A stretch of DNA of 64,000 nt, from positions 62,001-126,000 of the forward strand of contig NZ_JAKCNS010000039.1 of assembly GCF_021440345.1 (NCBI RefSeq), written 5' to 3'. The stretch is from Kluyvera intermedia (GTDB lineage Bacteria > Pseudomonadota > Gammaproteobacteria > Enterobacterales > Enterobacteriaceae). The notes below the pieces were generated by a model. That model had not been told where the DNA came from. It was given only the letters and a program-made list of their open reading frames with translations, and made no database searches. This document shows, one piece after another, positions 47,555-59,292 of the stretch (position 1 is the first letter of the stretch; each line of letters starts with the position of its first letter). The translations under genes were made by a program, and so were the position numbers.

Positions 47555-48940
47555 ATGAAGAACGAACAATTGCTCACGCTTTGCCAGCGACACCATGCGG
47601 TACTGTTGTCTAACGGTGCGGATGAACTGAGCATCGCCGTGGTCGGCTCACCACCGGGTGAGCTCATGAACTCACTGCGCTTTACCACACAAAAACGGGT
47701 GGATATCGAGTGCTGGGATCAAAATAGAATGGATAAATATCTGCAAACCATCACCAGCGCTAGCCAGCCTATCATCCATGAAGACAGCCATAATCCGGTG
47801 GGCTTGCTAAACCAGCTATTTAAGCAAGCTCTGTTACAACGTGCATCCGACATCCACTTTGAGCCCACGGAACACAACCTGCGCATCCGGCTGCGGGTAG
47901 ACGGCGTATTACACACGCTGTCTACCGTTTCACTACTGCTGATGAATCCGCTGATTGCCAGATTAAAGGTGCTGGGGAGTCTGGATATTGCCGAACGCCG
48001 CCTGCCACAGGACGGGCAATTTACGGTGGAAGTGAACGATACGCCCCTCTCCTTTCGAATCGCCACACTCCCCTGCCGCTATGGTGAGAAAGTGGTCCTG
48101 CGTCTGCTACATAAAGTCGAGCAGGCGCTGGATCTCCAGCGCCTGGGGATGTCTCCGGAAGCACTCACGCAGTTCCAGTCGGCGCTCAATCACCCGCAGG
48201 GACTGATACTGGTCACGGGACCAACGGGCAGTGGCAAAACGGTCACGCTTTACAGCGCACTACAAAGCCGCAATAGCAACGATGTGAATATTTGCAGCGT
48301 TGAAGACCCCGTCGAGATCCCGCTTGATGGTCTTAATCAAACCCAGGTGAGCCTCAGAGCAGGGCTGACCTTTCAGAGCGTATTGCGTTCTTTATTACGA
48401 CAAGACCCGGACATTGTGATGGTGGGCGAAATCCGCGATAGCGAAACTGCCGAGATTGCGATTAAAGCAGCGCAAACGGGGCATCTGGTGCTCTCGACCC
48501 TGCACACCAACTCCACGGTCGAAACGCTGGTGAGACTTGAGCAAATGGGCGTTGCCCGCTGGATGGTCTCCTCAGCGCTGCTGATGGTGGTGGCTCAGCG
48601 GCTGGTGCGAAAACTCTGCCCCCACTGCCGTACCGAGGCTCATGGCAGCCATCCGTTACCGCTTTCGCTGTGGCCACGCCCGCTTCCGCACTGGACGGCA
48701 GCGGGATGCCAACACTGTTACCATGGCTACCAGGGGCGACTCGCCCTGTTTGAGGTTCTTCCGCTGACGCCAGCGCTGCGCCAATCAATTGCTCACGGCG
48801 CCAACCCGAGCGAAATGATGCTCCACGCCAGACAAGAAGGAATGAGCACTTTATTTGAAAGTGGTTGCCTTGCTGTCGAGCAAGGGCTTACGACCCAGGA
48901 AGAACTACTCCGCGTCCTCGGGATACCCCAGGATGCGTGA
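47555..48940 (+). CDS. hofB: Type IV pilus assembly ATPase HofB
   Basis: 461-residue GspE/PilB-family ATPase that drives pilus extension. Walker A GPTGSGKT, the Asp box, Walker B region DPDIVMVGEIRDSETAEIA and the His box LSTLHTNST are all present. A tetracysteine zinc motif (CPHC and, after about 30 residues, CQHC) lies near the C-terminus. The N-terminal MshEN-like part is shorter than in PilB, as in E. coli HofB. It starts 15 bases after ppdD and ends inside the start of hofC, so the three are one operon. All catalytic motifs appear intact. Confidence 0.95.
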   Translation: MKNEQLLTLCQRHHAVLLSNGADELSIAVVGSPPGELMNSLRFTTQKRVDIECWDQNRMDKYLQTITSASQPIIHEDSHNPVGLLNQLFKQALLQRASDIHFEPTEHNLRIRLRVDGVLHTLSTVSLLLMNPLIARLKVLGSLDIAERRLPQDGQFTVEVNDTPLSFRIATLPCRYGEKVVLRLLHKVEQALDLQRLGMSPEALTQFQSALNHPQGLILVTGPTGSGKTVTLYSALQSRNSNDVNICSVEDPVEIPLDGLNQTQVSLRAGLTFQSVLRSLLRQDPDIVMVGEIRDSETAEIAIKAAQTGHLVLSTLHTNSTVETLVRLEQMGVARWMVSSALLMVVAQRLVRKLCPHCRTEAHGSHPLPLSLWPRPLPHWTAAGCQHCYHGYQGRLALFEVLPLTPALRQSIAHGANPSEMMLHARQEGMSTLFESGCLAVEQGLTTQEELLRVLGIPQDA

Positions 48941-50132
48941 ACATCTCTGGCACTGGCAAGGGCTGAATGCCAACGGAGAGAAGCTAAACGGCGCAATCTG
49001 GGCCAGCCATCGCCCAGCAGTGCTGACAGAACTGCAACAACAGCGAATTACCGTGGTAGCGCTAAAGCGTCGTAGCGTCAATAGCTCACTATGGCAAACG
49101 CAGCATAGCTGTATGGTCATCAGCCAGCTAGCAACGTTGCTACAGGCCGGTCTTACGCTGTCAGACAGCCTGACGCTTCTGGCTCAGCAGCATCCGATTG
49201 CCCAGTGGCGGGCCTTACTGATGGTGCTAGCCAATCGGCTGGCGCAGGGAGTATCACTGTCGGAAGGGTTACAACAATGGCCACAGGCCTTTCCACCGCT
49301 GTATCTTGCAATGATTCGCACTGGCGAAATTACCGGTAAGCTTGAGCAGTGTTGCCTTGAGCTCGTCCGCCAGCAAAAAGCACAGCTACTGCTGGCCGCA
49401 AAGGTTAAGAAAGCGCTGCGCTATCCGATCATTATTCTGTCTCTCGCCATGCTGGTGGTGATGGCCATGACAGGATTTGTCCTGCCGGAGTTCACTGCGA
49501 TATATCGAACCTTTAACACTCCACTACCCGCGCTGACTCTCGCCGTGATGGCAATGGCAGCCTTCGTCGAACAGTGGTTCATAGTGCTGCTCACGCTGCC
49601 GCTGCTTCCCGTTATCTTAAGTGCGGTATTGAAAAACCATCCTCCCTGGCAGCGCGTCCGCCAGCGAATACTGCTGGCGCTACCCATAATGGGGAAACTG
49701 GCTCGCGGGCAAAAACTTACCCAAATTTTTACCGTGCTGGCACTGACCCAGCGAGCAGGCATCGCTTTTTTACAGGGGCTGGAAACGGTTGAAGAGACGC
49801 TCACCTGCCCGTGGTGGCGCGAGATTATCAGTCAGCTTCACCAGGATATCGCTCAGGGCAATGCTATATGGCAAGCCATGGAGAAAAGTCAGGTGTTTAC
49901 GCCGCTCTGTTTACAGTTAGTGAGAACCGGGGAGGCATCAGGGGCACTGGATGAAATGCTGGAGAATCTAGCGCGCCACCATGATGAAAACGCACAAAAC
50001 CTGGCGGAGAACATGACGTCGCTGCTGGAGCCCGCATTGCTGATTGTGACGGGATTAATTATTGGTACGTTAGTCGTGGCGATGTACCTGCCCATTTTTC
50101 ATCTGGGAGATGCCATCAGCGGGATGGGATAA
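48933..50132 (+). CDS. hofC: Type IV pilus inner-membrane platform protein HofC
   Basis: 399-residue GspF/PilC-family membrane protein with two T2SSF domains (LATLLQAGLTLSDSLTLLAQ near residue 65 and FTVLALTQRAGIAFLQGLET near residue 270) and three hydrophobic segments. I start it at ATG 48933 (MREHLWHWQGLN), which matches E. coli HofC in length and overlaps hofB by eight bases. A frame open further upstream to 48855 lies within hofB. The C-terminus PIFHLGDAISGMG is the family end. Confidence 0.93.
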   Translation: MREHLWHWQGLNANGEKLNGAIWASHRPAVLTELQQQRITVVALKRRSVNSSLWQTQHSCMVISQLATLLQAGLTLSDSLTLLAQQHPIAQWRALLMVLANRLAQGVSLSEGLQQWPQAFPPLYLAMIRTGEITGKLEQCCLELVRQQKAQLLLAAKVKKALRYPIIILSLAMLVVMAMTGFVLPEFTAIYRTFNTPLPALTLAVMAMAAFVEQWFIVLLTLPLLPVILSAVLKNHPPWQRVRQRILLALPIMGKLARGQKLTQIFTVLALTQRAGIAFLQGLETVEETLTCPWWREIISQLHQDIAQGNAIWQAMEKSQVFTPLCLQLVRTGEASGALDEMLENLARHHDENAQNLAENMTSLLEPALLIVTGLIIGTLVVAMYLPIFHLGDAISGMG

Positions 50133-50155
50133 CGCTGGCGCGTTTACGCCAGCGT
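50132..50155. terminator. Hairpin between hofC and guaC
   Basis: Perfect 9-bp stem ACGCTGGCG (50132-50140) with CGCCAGCGT (50147-50155), loop CGTTTA. It overlaps the hofC stop and lies between convergent genes; the flanks are weakly T/A-rich. Confidence 0.6.
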
Positions 50156-50167
50156 AAATTCTAAAGA

Positions 50168-51211
50168 TTACAGGCTGTTGAACACGCGGTTCTCTTGTTC
50201 CTGTACCCGGATAAAGGTCGTGCGCTTGGTCAACTCTTTCAGACGCGATGCCCCAACATAGGTACACGCTGAACGCAGGCCGCCAAGGATATCGCGTGCA
50301 GTGTATTCCACCGGTCCACGCAGTGGCAACTTAACGGTTTTACCTTCCGCAGCACGATACTGTGCAACGCCGCCAACATGACGGTTCATCGCTGATTCGG
50401 AGCTCATACCGTAGAACAGCATAAATTTCTCACCGTTCTCTTCAACCAGCTTACCGCCGCTCTCATCGTGGCCTGCCAGCATACCGCCCAGCATGACGAA
50501 ATCTGCACCGCCGCCGAACGCTTTTGCCACGTCGCCTGGCATGGTGCAGCCGCCATCGCTGACAATCTGACCGCCCAGGCCGTGCGCGGCATCAGCACAC
50601 TCGATAACGGCAGAAAGCTGAGGATAGCCGACCCCGGTTTTCACACGGGTAGTACAAACAGAACCAGGACCAATACCGACTTTAACGATATCGGCACCGG
50701 AGAGAATCAGTTCTTCACACATCTCGCCGGTCACAACGTTACCCGCACAGATGGTTTTAGTTGGCCAGGCTTCGCGCGCTTTAGCCACGAACTGGACGAA
50801 ATGCTCGGAGTAGCCATTCGCCACATCGATACAGATAAAAGTCAGCGCCGGGTTCAGTTTGAGGATCTGCTGCGTTTTTTCAAAATCAGCATCGGAGGTA
50901 CCGGTAGAAACCATGACATGCTTTAGCACATCCGCAGACTCGGTCTGCACGAAGGTTTTCCACTCTTCAACGGTGTAGTGTTTGTGAACAGCGGTCAGAA
51001 TACCAAAAGAGGAAAGTACTTTTGCCATCTGGAAGGTGCCCACGGAATCCATGTTCGCAGCGATAATCGGTACGCCTGACCAACGTTGTCCAGAATGTTT
51101 AAAGGTGAAGTCGCGTTCCAGTTCAACGTCGGAACGGCTTTTAAGAGTAGAGCGTTTAGGGCGGATAAGAACGTCTTTGAAACCTAACTTCAGATCTTCT
51201 TCGATACGCAT
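50168..51211 (-). CDS. guaC: GMP reductase
   Basis: Deaminates GMP to IMP with NADPH in purine interconversion. The 347 residues form an IMPDH-like barrel without the CBS insert. Visible are the catalytic Cys loop [31 protein letters not shown], and [10 protein letters not shown]. The start is the ATG ending at 51211 ([20 protein letters not shown]), the E. coli start; the frame open to 51268 adds an unmatched extension. It is divergent from coaE with 225 bases between. Confidence 0.97.
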   Translation of the reverse strand: MRIEEDLKLGFKDVLIRPKRSTLKSRSDVELERDFTFKHSGQRWSGVPIIAANMDSVGTFQMAKVLSSFGILTAVHKHYTVEEWKTFVQTESADVLKHVMVSTGTSDADFEKTQQILKLNPALTFICIDVANGYSEHFVQFVAKAREAWPTKTICAGNVVTGEMCEELILSGADIVKVGIGPGSVCTTRVKTGVGYPQLSAVIECADAAHGLGGQIVSDGGCTMPGDVAKAFGGGADFVMLGGMLAGHDESGGKLVEENGEKFMLFYGMSSESAMNRHVGGVAQYRAAEGKTVKLPLRGPVEYTARDILGGLRSACTYVGASRLKELTKRTTFIRVQEQENRVFNSL

Positions 51212-51436
51212 GTGCGGATTCCTGGGGTTAATGGCAATTAAATTGAGAGCACAACTCCAGTAATGCAATCATACGCACTAATCAGGGCTTCGCAAGACTG
51301 CGAATTTCACTTTTTTTAAGCTACAATCCCATAAATTTACCTGGCGAATAGTGCCGTGCAACATCAACACCCTCGTTGCAGGTTGATAGATTCTTAACCA
51401 AATGATTTTCATACTAAAAACTCAGGGCAAAGCGGT

Positions 51437-52057
51437 ATGACTTACACAGTAGCGTTAACGGGCGGCATCGGCAGCGGTAAGAGCACGGTCGCAGATGCAT
51501 TTTTTCGCCTGGGAATTAACGTTATTGATGCCGATATTCTCGCCCGCCAGGTCGTCGAACCAGGTACGCCAGCGCTTGCCGCGATAGCAGAATATTTTGG
51601 CTCCCACATGCTGACTCCAGAAGGCGCTCTTAATCGCCGGGTTTTACGTGAACATATTTTTGCTCACCCTGATGACAAAACCTGGTTAAACGCCCTCCTG
51701 CATCCCCTTATTCAGCAAGAAACACAGCGCCAGTTCCAGCAGGCCACCTCGCCCTATGTGCTCTGGGTTGTACCATTGCTGGTAGAAAATAAGCTCTATC
51801 ACCGGGCCGATCGCGTACTGGTTGTCGATGTCACGCGCGAGACCCAGCTTCATCGAACCATGCAACGCGACCAGGTGTCGCGAGAGCATGCGGAAAATAT
51901 TCTTGCAGCCCAGGCCACGCGTGAAGAGCGTCTGGCAGTAGCTGATGACATTATTAATAACAACGGCACACCAGATGCAATTGCATCGGATGTCGCTCGC
52001 CTGCACGCGCGCTATCTTCAGCTCGCTGCGCAGGCTGTATCACAGGAAAAATCGTAA
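51437..52057 (+). CDS. coaE: Dephospho-CoA kinase
   Basis: Last step of CoA synthesis, phosphorylating dephospho-CoA. The 206 residues start [20 protein letters not shown] with a clear P-loop, followed by the substrate region [15 protein letters not shown] and the lid. Overlaps zapD by one base (TAATG), so the two are coupled. Some in vitro and complementation work ties the neighbouring yacG and zapD (yacF) to this cluster in most enterobacteria. Confidence 0.97.
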   Translation: MTYTVALTGGIGSGKSTVADAFFRLGINVIDADILARQVVEPGTPALAAIAEYFGSHMLTPEGALNRRVLREHIFAHPDDKTWLNALLHPLIQQETQRQFQQATSPYVLWVVPLLVENKLYHRADRVLVVDVTRETQLHRTMQRDQVSREHAENILAAQATREERLAVADDIINNNGTPDAIASDVARLHARYLQLAAQAVSQEKS

Positions 52058-52800
52058 TGCACACCCACATCCTTTTTGAACATCCCTTGAATGAAAAAAT
52101 GCGTACCTGGCTGCGTATTGAATTTCTGACAGAGCAAATGAATGCCAATTTACCTATCAGGGATCACGCCAGCGCACTGCATTTTTTTCGTAACGTTGGG
52201 GAGTTACTGGATGTGTTCGAGCGCGGGGATATCCGCACTGAACTCCTCAAAGAGCTGGAACGCCAGCAGCGAAAACTCAACGCATGGAGCGAAGTTCCTG
52301 GCGTCGATCTGAGCCGCATTGACGCATTGCGCCAACAGTTAAAAAACAGCAGCAGTATCCTGATGGCTGCGCCACGTATCGGGCAATTCTTACGTGAAGA
52401 CCGCCTGATTGCGCTGGTGCGCCAGCGTCTGAGCATTCCAGGCGGCTGCTGCAGCTTCGATTTACCGACTCTGCATATGTGGCTGCACGCCAAGCAGAGC
52501 CAGCGCGATACGCTGGTGGAATCCTGGCTGGCAAGCCTCGAGCCACTCAATCAGGCGCTGGCACTCATTCTCGATCTGGTGCGTAATTCCGCGCAGTTCC
52601 GTAAACAAACCAGCCTGAACGGTTTCTATCAGGACAACGGCGATGATGCCGATCTGTTACGTTTGAAGCTGGAACTGGTATCGCAGCTGTATCCGCAAAT
52701 CTCTGGTCACAAGAGCCGCTTTGCCATCCGCTTTATGCCGCTGGATAGCGAGCACGGTAGCGTACCTGAGCGCCTCGATTTTGAACTGGCATGCTGCTAA
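52057..52800 (+). CDS. zapD: Cell division protein ZapD
   Basis: 247-residue FtsZ-binding protein that bundles FtsZ filaments at the Z-ring. It matches E. coli ZapD (old name YacF) along the whole length: [20 protein letters not shown], then [12 protein letters not shown], and [17 protein letters not shown]. It is alpha-helical at the N-terminus with a beta-rich C-terminal domain. The start overlaps coaE by one base; yacG follows after a few bases. FtsZ itself is encoded 5 kb away in the same window. Confidence 0.95.
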   Translation: MHTHILFEHPLNEKMRTWLRIEFLTEQMNANLPIRDHASALHFFRNVGELLDVFERGDIRTELLKELERQQRKLNAWSEVPGVDLSRIDALRQQLKNSSSILMAAPRIGQFLREDRLIALVRQRLSIPGGCCSFDLPTLHMWLHAKQSQRDTLVESWLASLEPLNQALALILDLVRNSAQFRKQTSLNGFYQDNGDDADLLRLKLELVSQLYPQISGHKSRFAIRFMPLDSEHGSVPERLDFELACC

Positions 52801-52809
52801 GGAGCGATG

Positions 52810-53004
52810 ATGTCTGACGTAATGACGGTAAATTGTCCAACCTGCAACAAACCGGTTATCTGGAACGAGCAAAGCCCATATCGCCCATTTTGCTCCAAAC
52901 GCTGCCAGCTGATTGACCTCGGCGAATGGGCGGCTGAAGAGAAACGGATCCCAAGCAGCGGCGATCTCTCCGACAGCGATGGCTGGAGCGAAGAACAACA
53001 ATAG
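52810..53004 (+). CDS. yacG: DNA gyrase inhibitor YacG (zinc protein)
   Basis: A 64-residue zinc protein that binds GyrB and inhibits gyrase in E. coli. Zinc ligands are in CPTCNKP and [18 protein letters not shown] (two CxxC-type pairs). Two adjacent ATG codons exist (52807 and 52810); I chose 52810 because it gives better spacing to GGAG (52801-52804) and the family start MSxxxTVNCPTC. It is the last gene of coaE-zapD-yacG and is followed by a shared terminator with mutT. Confidence 0.94.
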   Translation: MSDVMTVNCPTCNKPVIWNEQSPYRPFCSKRCQLIDLGEWAAEEKRIPSSGDLSDSDGWSEEQQ

Positions 53005-53020
53005 TCGGTCGCTTGTTTGA

Positions 53021-53059
53021 ATAAAGCCGACGCGGGGATCTTCCCGGCGTCGGCTTTAT
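53021..53059. terminator. Bidirectional terminator between yacG and mutT
   Basis: ATAAAGCCGACGC (53021-53033) pairs with GCGTCGGCTTTAT (53047-53059), a 13-bp stem with T-rich and A-rich flanks. Convergent genes on both sides. Confidence 0.85.
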
Positions 53060-53077
53060 GCTTTTATCGGTGTGACA

Positions 53078-53467
53078 TTAACCGGCAATTAGCTTTTCGA
53101 TGATCGGCGCATTGGCCGGTGGAAACTCATCGACGACTAAATTCTGTTGCGCAACCCAACGGCCAGGCTGCCCTTCTTTACCCCACGGTTCACCATCCCA
53201 ACCGTCAACCAGCCAGAACCACAGAGTGATATGGCGATCGGGGAATTGATACTCCAGCTTATCAAACTGCTGCAATGACCTAACGGCAATCCCCACCTCT
53301 TCCTGCAGTTCACGAATCACCGCTTGTTCAGCCGATTCATCCGCTTCAATCTTACCGCCGGGAAACTCCCACTTGTTCGCCATGTGTGCGTCGGCAGCGC
53401 GCTGGGTGATATAGATTTCACCAGCCGCGTTGCGAATGATGCCGACGGAAATTTGCAGTTTTTTCAT
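53078..53467 (-). CDS. mutT: 8-oxo-dGTP diphosphatase MutT
   Basis: Nudix hydrolase that removes 8-oxo-dGTP from the nucleotide pool and so prevents A-to-C transversions. The Nudix box is complete (GGKIEADESAEQAVIREL, then QEEVGI), and the length, 129 residues, is that of E. coli MutT. It lies 58 bases downstream of secA on the same strand, with a secA terminator between, and may be reached by read-through. No loss-of-function change is visible, so this strain is not an obvious mutT mutator. Confidence 0.97.
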   Translation of the reverse strand: MKKLQISVGIIRNAAGEIYITQRAADAHMANKWEFPGGKIEADESAEQAVIRELQEEVGIAVRSLQQFDKLEYQFPDRHITLWFWLVDGWDGEPWGKEGQPGRWVAQQNLVVDEFPPANAPIIEKLIAG

Positions 53468-53483
53468 ATTGTTTCACCCATAA

Positions 53484-53509
53484 AAAAGGCGCAGTAATCT
53501 GCGCCTTTT
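53484..53509 (-). terminator. Terminator after secA
   Basis: AAAAGGCGCAG (53484-53494) pairs with CTGCGCCTTTT (53499-53509), loop TAAT; on the minus strand a T-run follows. It may attenuate rather than fully block transcription into mutT. Confidence 0.85.
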
Positions 53510-53525
53510 GTCTTCTTATTTGTCC

Positions 53526-56231
53526 TTAGCTCAGGCGGCCATGGCACTGTTTGAATTTTTTACCGGAACCGCATGGGCATGGATCGTTACGTCCCACTTT
53601 GCGCTCACCGGTTTGCGCAGCCAGATCCTGTGCAGCAACAGCGTCATCGCTCTGATGGCTCAGCTGCTGCATCTGCGCCAGACGCTCAGCTTCCTGGCGG
53701 CGCTGCTGTTCCATCTCTTCCACTTCTTCCGGCATACGAACCTGAACTTTGCTCAGGGTGCTGATCACTTCATATTTCAGCGATTCCAGCATTGAGGCAA
53801 ACATCGCGAAGGACTCACGTTTGTACTCCTGCTTAGGATCTTTCTGCGCGTAGCCACGCAGGTGGATACCCTGACGCAGGTAATCCATCGCCGCCAGGTG
53901 CTCTTTCCACAGGGAGTCGAGGGTCTGCAGCATCACGCCTTTTTCGAAGTGACGCATCATCTCGGTGCCGACAACTTCTTCTTTGCGCTTGTAGACTTCA
54001 ATCGCGCTTTCCAGAATACGCTCACGCAGCGTTTCTTCATGCAGCTCCGGCTCTTTATCCAGCCATTCGGAGATTGGCAGTTCCAGATCGAAATCGTTTT
54101 TCAGGCGTTCCTGCAGGCCAGGAATATCCCACATTTCTTCCAGCGACTGTGGAGGAATATGCGCATCGATAGTGGCTTTAAACACATCTTCACGGATGCT
54201 GTTGATGGTTTCGCTAACGTCGGATACATCGAGTAGTTCGTTACGCTGAGTATAGATAGCGCGGCGCTGGTCATTAGCAACATCATCATATTCCAGCAGC
54301 TGCTTACGAATATCGAAGTTACGGCTTTCCACTTTACGCTGGGCGTTCGCAATGGCCTTCGTCACCCATGGGTGTTCGATAGCTTCACCGGGTTTCATCC
54401 CCAGTTTACGCATCATGCCGGACACACGGTCAGAGGCAAAGATACGCATCAGAGCATCTTCCATAGACAGGTAGAAACGGGAAGAACCCGCATCCCCCTG
54501 ACGACCGGAACGACCACGCAGCTGGTTATCGATACGACGAGATTCGTGACGCTCAGTACCAATGATGTGCAAGCCGCCTGCCGCCAGCACGGCATCATGA
54601 CGCACCTGCCAGTCAGCTTTGATCTGCGCGATTTGCTCCGGCGTTGGATCTTCAAGCTGAGCGACTTCTGCCTGCCAGCTACCACCGAGCATAATATCGG
54701 TACCACGACCCGCCATGTTGGTGGCGATGGTAACTGCGGCTGGATAGCCCGCTTGCGCAACGATATCCGCTTCGCTGGCGTGGAATTTAGCGTTCAGTAC
54801 GTTATGTTTGATACCCGCCTTAACCAGTTCATTGGAAACCACTTCGGATTTCTCAATAGAGATAGTACCGACCAGAACCGGCTGGCCGTTAGCGGTACGT
54901 TCTCTGATATCTTCGATGATCGCCTGAATTTTTTCCGCTTCGGTCATGTAGACCAGATCCGGCATATCTTTACGGATCATTGGGCGGTTCGTTGGAACAA
55001 CGACGGTATCCAGTTTGTAGATTGAGCTAAATTCGAATGCTTCGGTATCAGCAGTACCAGTCATCCCCGCCAGTTTTTCGTACAGACGGAAGTAGTTCTG
55101 GAAGGTTATCGATGCCAGAGTCTGGTTTTCGTTCTGAATGTCCACGCCTTCTTTGGCTTCAACCGCCTGGTGCAGACCGTCAGACCAGCGACGCCCCTGC
55201 ATGGTACGACCGGTGTGCTCATCGACGATAATTACTTCGCCATCTTTAACGATGTAGTCAACGTCACGGGTGAAAAGCACGTGCGCGCGCAACGCAGCGG
55301 TTACATGGTGCATCAGCATGATGTTAGCTGGGGAGTACAGAGACTCGCCCTCTTCCATGATGCCTTCTTTGACCAGCAATTCTTCTACCAGTACCAGACC
55401 GCGCTCGGTGATGTTGACCTGGCGCGCTTTTTCATCCACGGAGAAGTGGCCTTCACCCTGGAAGGTGTCAGAGTCTTCTTTTTCCTGGCGAACCAGATGC
55501 GGGATGATTTTGTTCACTTTTTTATACATTTCCGAGCTGTCTTCAGCTGGGCCGGAAATGATCAGCGGAGTACGTGCTTCATCGATCAGGATGGAGTCGA
55601 CCTCATCCACCAACGCATAGTGCAGTTTACGCTGAACGCGCTCTTCAGGGCTAAACGCCATGTTGTCGCGCAGGTAGTCAAAGCCGTACTCGTTGTTGGT
55701 ACCGTAGGTGATATCTGCGTTGTAGGCTTCGCGCTTCGCAGGAGCCGGCTGGCCGGACATGTTGATGCCGACGGTCATGCCAAGGAATTCAAACAGCGGG
55801 CGGTTGTTTTCGGCGTCACGCTGCGCCAGATAGTCGTTGACGGTAACGACGTGCACGCCCTTACCGGACAGCGCATTCAGGTAAGCCGGCAGCGTTGCGG
55901 TCAGAGTTTTACCTTCACCAGTACGCATTTCTGCGATGCAGCGGTCGTTCAGAACCATACCACCCAGTAACTGCACGTCGAAGTGACGCATGCCGAACAC
56001 ACGCTTACTCGCTTCACGCACTACGGCGAATGCTTCTGGAATCAGGCTTTCTACGCTTTCGCCTTTTTCAATGCGCGCGCGGAATTCGTTGGTTTTGGCT
56101 TTTAGCTCGTCATCGGAGAGTTTTTCCATCTCCGGTTCCATCGAGTTGATGAGGGTGACAGCTTTGCGCATACGACGCAGAGTACGGTCGTTACGACTGC
56201 CAAAAACTTTGGTCAATAATTTGATTAACAT
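53526..56231 (-). CDS. secA: Preprotein translocase ATPase SecA
   Basis: 901-residue motor that pushes unfolded preproteins through SecYEG. Walker [31 protein letters not shown], the helicase motifs [15 protein letters not shown] and [20 protein letters not shown], and the C-terminal zinc/SecB-binding tail [17 protein letters not shown] are all visible. It matches E. coli SecA in length and order. It lies 64 bases after secM, whose stalling is known to expose the secA ribosome site. secM-secA is the same transcript as lpxC and the upstream division genes at least in part. Confidence 0.98.
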   Translation of the reverse strand: MLIKLLTKVFGSRNDRTLRRMRKAVTLINSMEPEMEKLSDDELKAKTNEFRARIEKGESVESLIPEAFAVVREASKRVFGMRHFDVQLLGGMVLNDRCIAEMRTGEGKTLTATLPAYLNALSGKGVHVVTVNDYLAQRDAENNRPLFEFLGMTVGINMSGQPAPAKREAYNADITYGTNNEYGFDYLRDNMAFSPEERVQRKLHYALVDEVDSILIDEARTPLIISGPAEDSSEMYKKVNKIIPHLVRQEKEDSDTFQGEGHFSVDEKARQVNITERGLVLVEELLVKEGIMEEGESLYSPANIMLMHHVTAALRAHVLFTRDVDYIVKDGEVIIVDEHTGRTMQGRRWSDGLHQAVEAKEGVDIQNENQTLASITFQNYFRLYEKLAGMTGTADTEAFEFSSIYKLDTVVVPTNRPMIRKDMPDLVYMTEAEKIQAIIEDIRERTANGQPVLVGTISIEKSEVVSNELVKAGIKHNVLNAKFHASEADIVAQAGYPAAVTIATNMAGRGTDIMLGGSWQAEVAQLEDPTPEQIAQIKADWQVRHDAVLAAGGLHIIGTERHESRRIDNQLRGRSGRQGDAGSSRFYLSMEDALMRIFASDRVSGMMRKLGMKPGEAIEHPWVTKAIANAQRKVESRNFDIRKQLLEYDDVANDQRRAIYTQRNELLDVSDVSETINSIREDVFKATIDAHIPPQSLEEMWDIPGLQERLKNDFDLELPISEWLDKEPELHEETLRERILESAIEVYKRKEEVVGTEMMRHFEKGVMLQTLDSLWKEHLAAMDYLRQGIHLRGYAQKDPKQEYKRESFAMFASMLESLKYEVISTLSKVQVRMPEEVEEMEQQRRQEAERLAQMQQLSHQSDDAVAAQDLAAQTGERKVGRNDPCPCGSGKKFKQCHGRLS

Positions 56232-56340
56232 AATAAAATCTCAAACGCCCCGACATTTCGGAGTCAGAAAAATAAAAGAATAAAAACGGTTATTTTCAGA
56301 CGAGGCGCTGCGGCCCGGCGCGGATCCCATGCGCCTGGCT
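56232..56340 (-). promoter_or_regulatory. secM-secA translational control region
   Basis: The stretch covers the secM arrest codons and the 64-base spacer to secA. The secA ribosome site (TTTGAG before ATTTTATT-ATG) lies next to GC-rich segments (GGCGCTGCGG-like near the secM end and CCGAAATGTCGGGGCG in the spacer) that can pair and hide it. In E. coli ribosome stalling on SecM opens this structure when secretion is slow. I inferred the same here; the exact fold needs calculation. Confidence 0.6.
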
Positions 56341-56799
56341 TATCCAGGAAGGAATGTTAAAAACTAAAGGAGGTAAAGCGGGCAACACCGCAGCCTGTGC
56401 AATGACAAGCGACGGCTGGCTTTCTACGTTAAGTAACGCATTTAGCGAATCAAGTAACGCCAGATGCTGCGCCTGCAGCGGCGATGCAGTTTCCGCAACC
56501 GGCAGCGCGGTCGGCACCATGGCAAAAGAGAGGTGGCGAATAACCGTGCGGATGGCATGTTGATGCCAATAATCGACGTTAAAAGACGGACGACGATTAT
56601 TTTCCAGCCGAGCCAGCTGGGTGAAATCAATTTTCTGCGACGGACTGTGATTGCTCGACGTCGTGCGGGCAGGCGAAGCGGGCTCGGTATTATTCGCAAG
56701 TGCAGGCAGACCAAATCCAGCAGCAACCATCCCCAATAGGAGATGCGGCCAGAAGTAGCGTCTACCAAACTGTCGCCAGCGCGTCAGCATTCCACTCAC
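56296..56799 (-). CDS. secM: SecM, secretion monitor and arrest peptide
   Basis: Exported leader that stalls its own ribosome to regulate secA. Starting from the GTG ending at 56799 (complement) gives 167 residues, beginning [20 protein letters not shown], the E. coli form; an ATG at 56829 would add ten residues. An unusually long signal peptide (to about residue 37, GLPALANN) is typical. The arrest element is [17 protein letters not shown] (Phe147, Trp152, Ile153, Gly158, Ile159, Arg160, Ala161, Gly162, Pro163 here), with all essential residues kept although several between them differ from E. coli. The region before it is shorter and divergent. Confidence 0.94.
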   Translation of the reverse strand: MSGMLTRWRQFGRRYFWPHLLLGMVAAGFGLPALANNTEPASPARTTSSNHSPSQKIDFTQLARLENNRRPSFNVDYWHQHAIRTVIRHLSFAMVPTALPVAETASPLQAQHLALLDSLNALLNVESQPSLVIAQAAVLPALPPLVFNIPSWISQAHGIRAGPQRLV

Positions 56800-57060
56800 G
56801 TAATGTTCCACCTTCGGTTTTATTGTCATTATTCTATTTTAGCGCCCAGATATTACCATTAATGCAGCACTACAGCAGCAGTAATGACGAAATCATCAGC
56901 GAAAAATGGTTCAAGAAATCAGCGGTTGCGCAGGAGTGTGATCTTTTCAGAGACACCGATGGCAGAATAGGAAAAAGGATGAGGGCAAAAAGAAAAAACG
57001 ACTGGTTCCCTGACCGGAGAGAGTGCCAGGTTGCCAGTCGAATTTACGTAATGGTCAGGC

Positions 57061-57999
<939 letters not shown>

Positions 58000-58078
58000 C
58001 TATCCAACCGAAGTGTACTATACATTCGGCGGGCCAGTTTAGCACAAAGAGCGCAGATTCCCTAATTCCAGCTAATTC

Positions 58079-59230
58079 TTAATCAGCTTGCTTACGCAGG
58101 AACGCTGGGATATCCAGATAATCCGGTTCTTTGGTGGTCTGCGCCGTATTGTCGTTTACCACTTTAGCGGCCGGTTTCTGCTCTTGCGTCAACGGTGCCA
58201 TACCGTGCTGCTGATAGCGATCCAGCACCGGCTGTTGCGCCTGTTTGTTAGCAACAAGGGTAATCTCTGGACGTTTGTCCATGCCAATACCGGTCGCAAC
58301 AACGGTCACGCGCAGCTCGTCGTTCATATCCGGGTCAAGGGAAGTGCCGATAACCACGGTCGCGTTATCCGATGCAAACGCACGGATGGTGTTGCCGACG
58401 GTTTCGAACTCATCCAGACGCAGGTCGAAGCCCGCGGTAATGTTGACCAGAACGCCGCGAGCGCCGGACAGGTCGATATCTTCCAGCAGCGGAGAAGAGA
58501 TAGCCATTTCAGCCGCTTCTTCTGCACGGTCTTCACCGCTCGCAATGCCGGAGCCCATCATCGCATAGCCCATTTCGGACATCACGGTACGTACGTCCGC
58601 GAAGTCGACGTTCATCAGGCCAGGACGGGTGATCAGTTCGGCGATACCCTGCACCGCGCCTTTCAGCACGTCGTTCGCCGCGCCAAATGCGTCGAGCAGC
58701 GAAATACCACGACCCAGCACTTTCAGCAGCTTGTCGTTAGGAATGGTGATCAGCGAATCCACATGTTTGGACAGCTCGGTGATACCCTGCTCAGCAAATG
58801 CCATACGCTTCTTGCCTTCAAAGTTGAAAGGCTTAGTCACGACAGCAACGGTCAGAATACCTAAATCTTTAGCCACTTCAGCAACCACTGGCGCCGCACC
58901 GGTACCGGTACCGCCACCCATGCCTGCTGCGATGAAGACCATATCTGCACCTTCCAGTGCCGCGCGCAGCGCTTCACGGTCTTCGTCAGCCGCGTTGCGG
59001 CCTACTTCCGGGTTAGCCCCAGCACCCAGACCTTTGGTAATACCGTTACCAATCTGGATAGTCTGGCCAACGGCCGTTTTACGCAGTGCCTGCGCATCGG
59101 TGTTAACTGCAAAAAACTCAACACCTTCAATGCGTTCGCGCACCATGTGTTCAACGGCATTACCGCCGCCGCCACCGACGCCGATGACTTTAATCACCGC
59201 GTCGTTGGTCAGTTCCATAGGTTCAAACAT
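58079..59230 (-). CDS. ftsZ: Cell division tubulin homologue FtsZ
   Basis: GTPase that forms the Z-ring. The 383 residues have the tubulin signature GGGTGTGAAPV, the catalytic loop region and the C-terminal conserved peptide DYLDIPAFLRKQAD that binds FtsA, ZipA and MinC. A variable linker (about 317-367) precedes it. It is downstream of ftsA after 62 bases. It matches E. coli FtsZ nearly throughout. Several promoters are known within ftsQ-ftsA in E. coli; I did not try to place them here. Confidence 0.98.
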   Translation of the reverse strand: MFEPMELTNDAVIKVIGVGGGGGNAVEHMVRERIEGVEFFAVNTDAQALRKTAVGQTIQIGNGITKGLGAGANPEVGRNAADEDREALRAALEGADMVFIAAGMGGGTGTGAAPVVAEVAKDLGILTVAVVTKPFNFEGKKRMAFAEQGITELSKHVDSLITIPNDKLLKVLGRGISLLDAFGAANDVLKGAVQGIAELITRPGLMNVDFADVRTVMSEMGYAMMGSGIASGEDRAEEAAEMAISSPLLEDIDLSGARGVLVNITAGFDLRLDEFETVGNTIRAFASDNATVVIGTSLDPDMNDELRVTVVATGIGMDKRPEITLVANKQAQQPVLDRYQQHGMAPLTQEQKPAAKVVNDNTAQTTKEPDYLDIPAFLRKQAD

Positions 59231-59292
59231 AGTTTCTCTCCGTTTTGTGCCTGTCGCCTGAGACCACTAACCTGCCCCGGTCTCTTTAAAAA

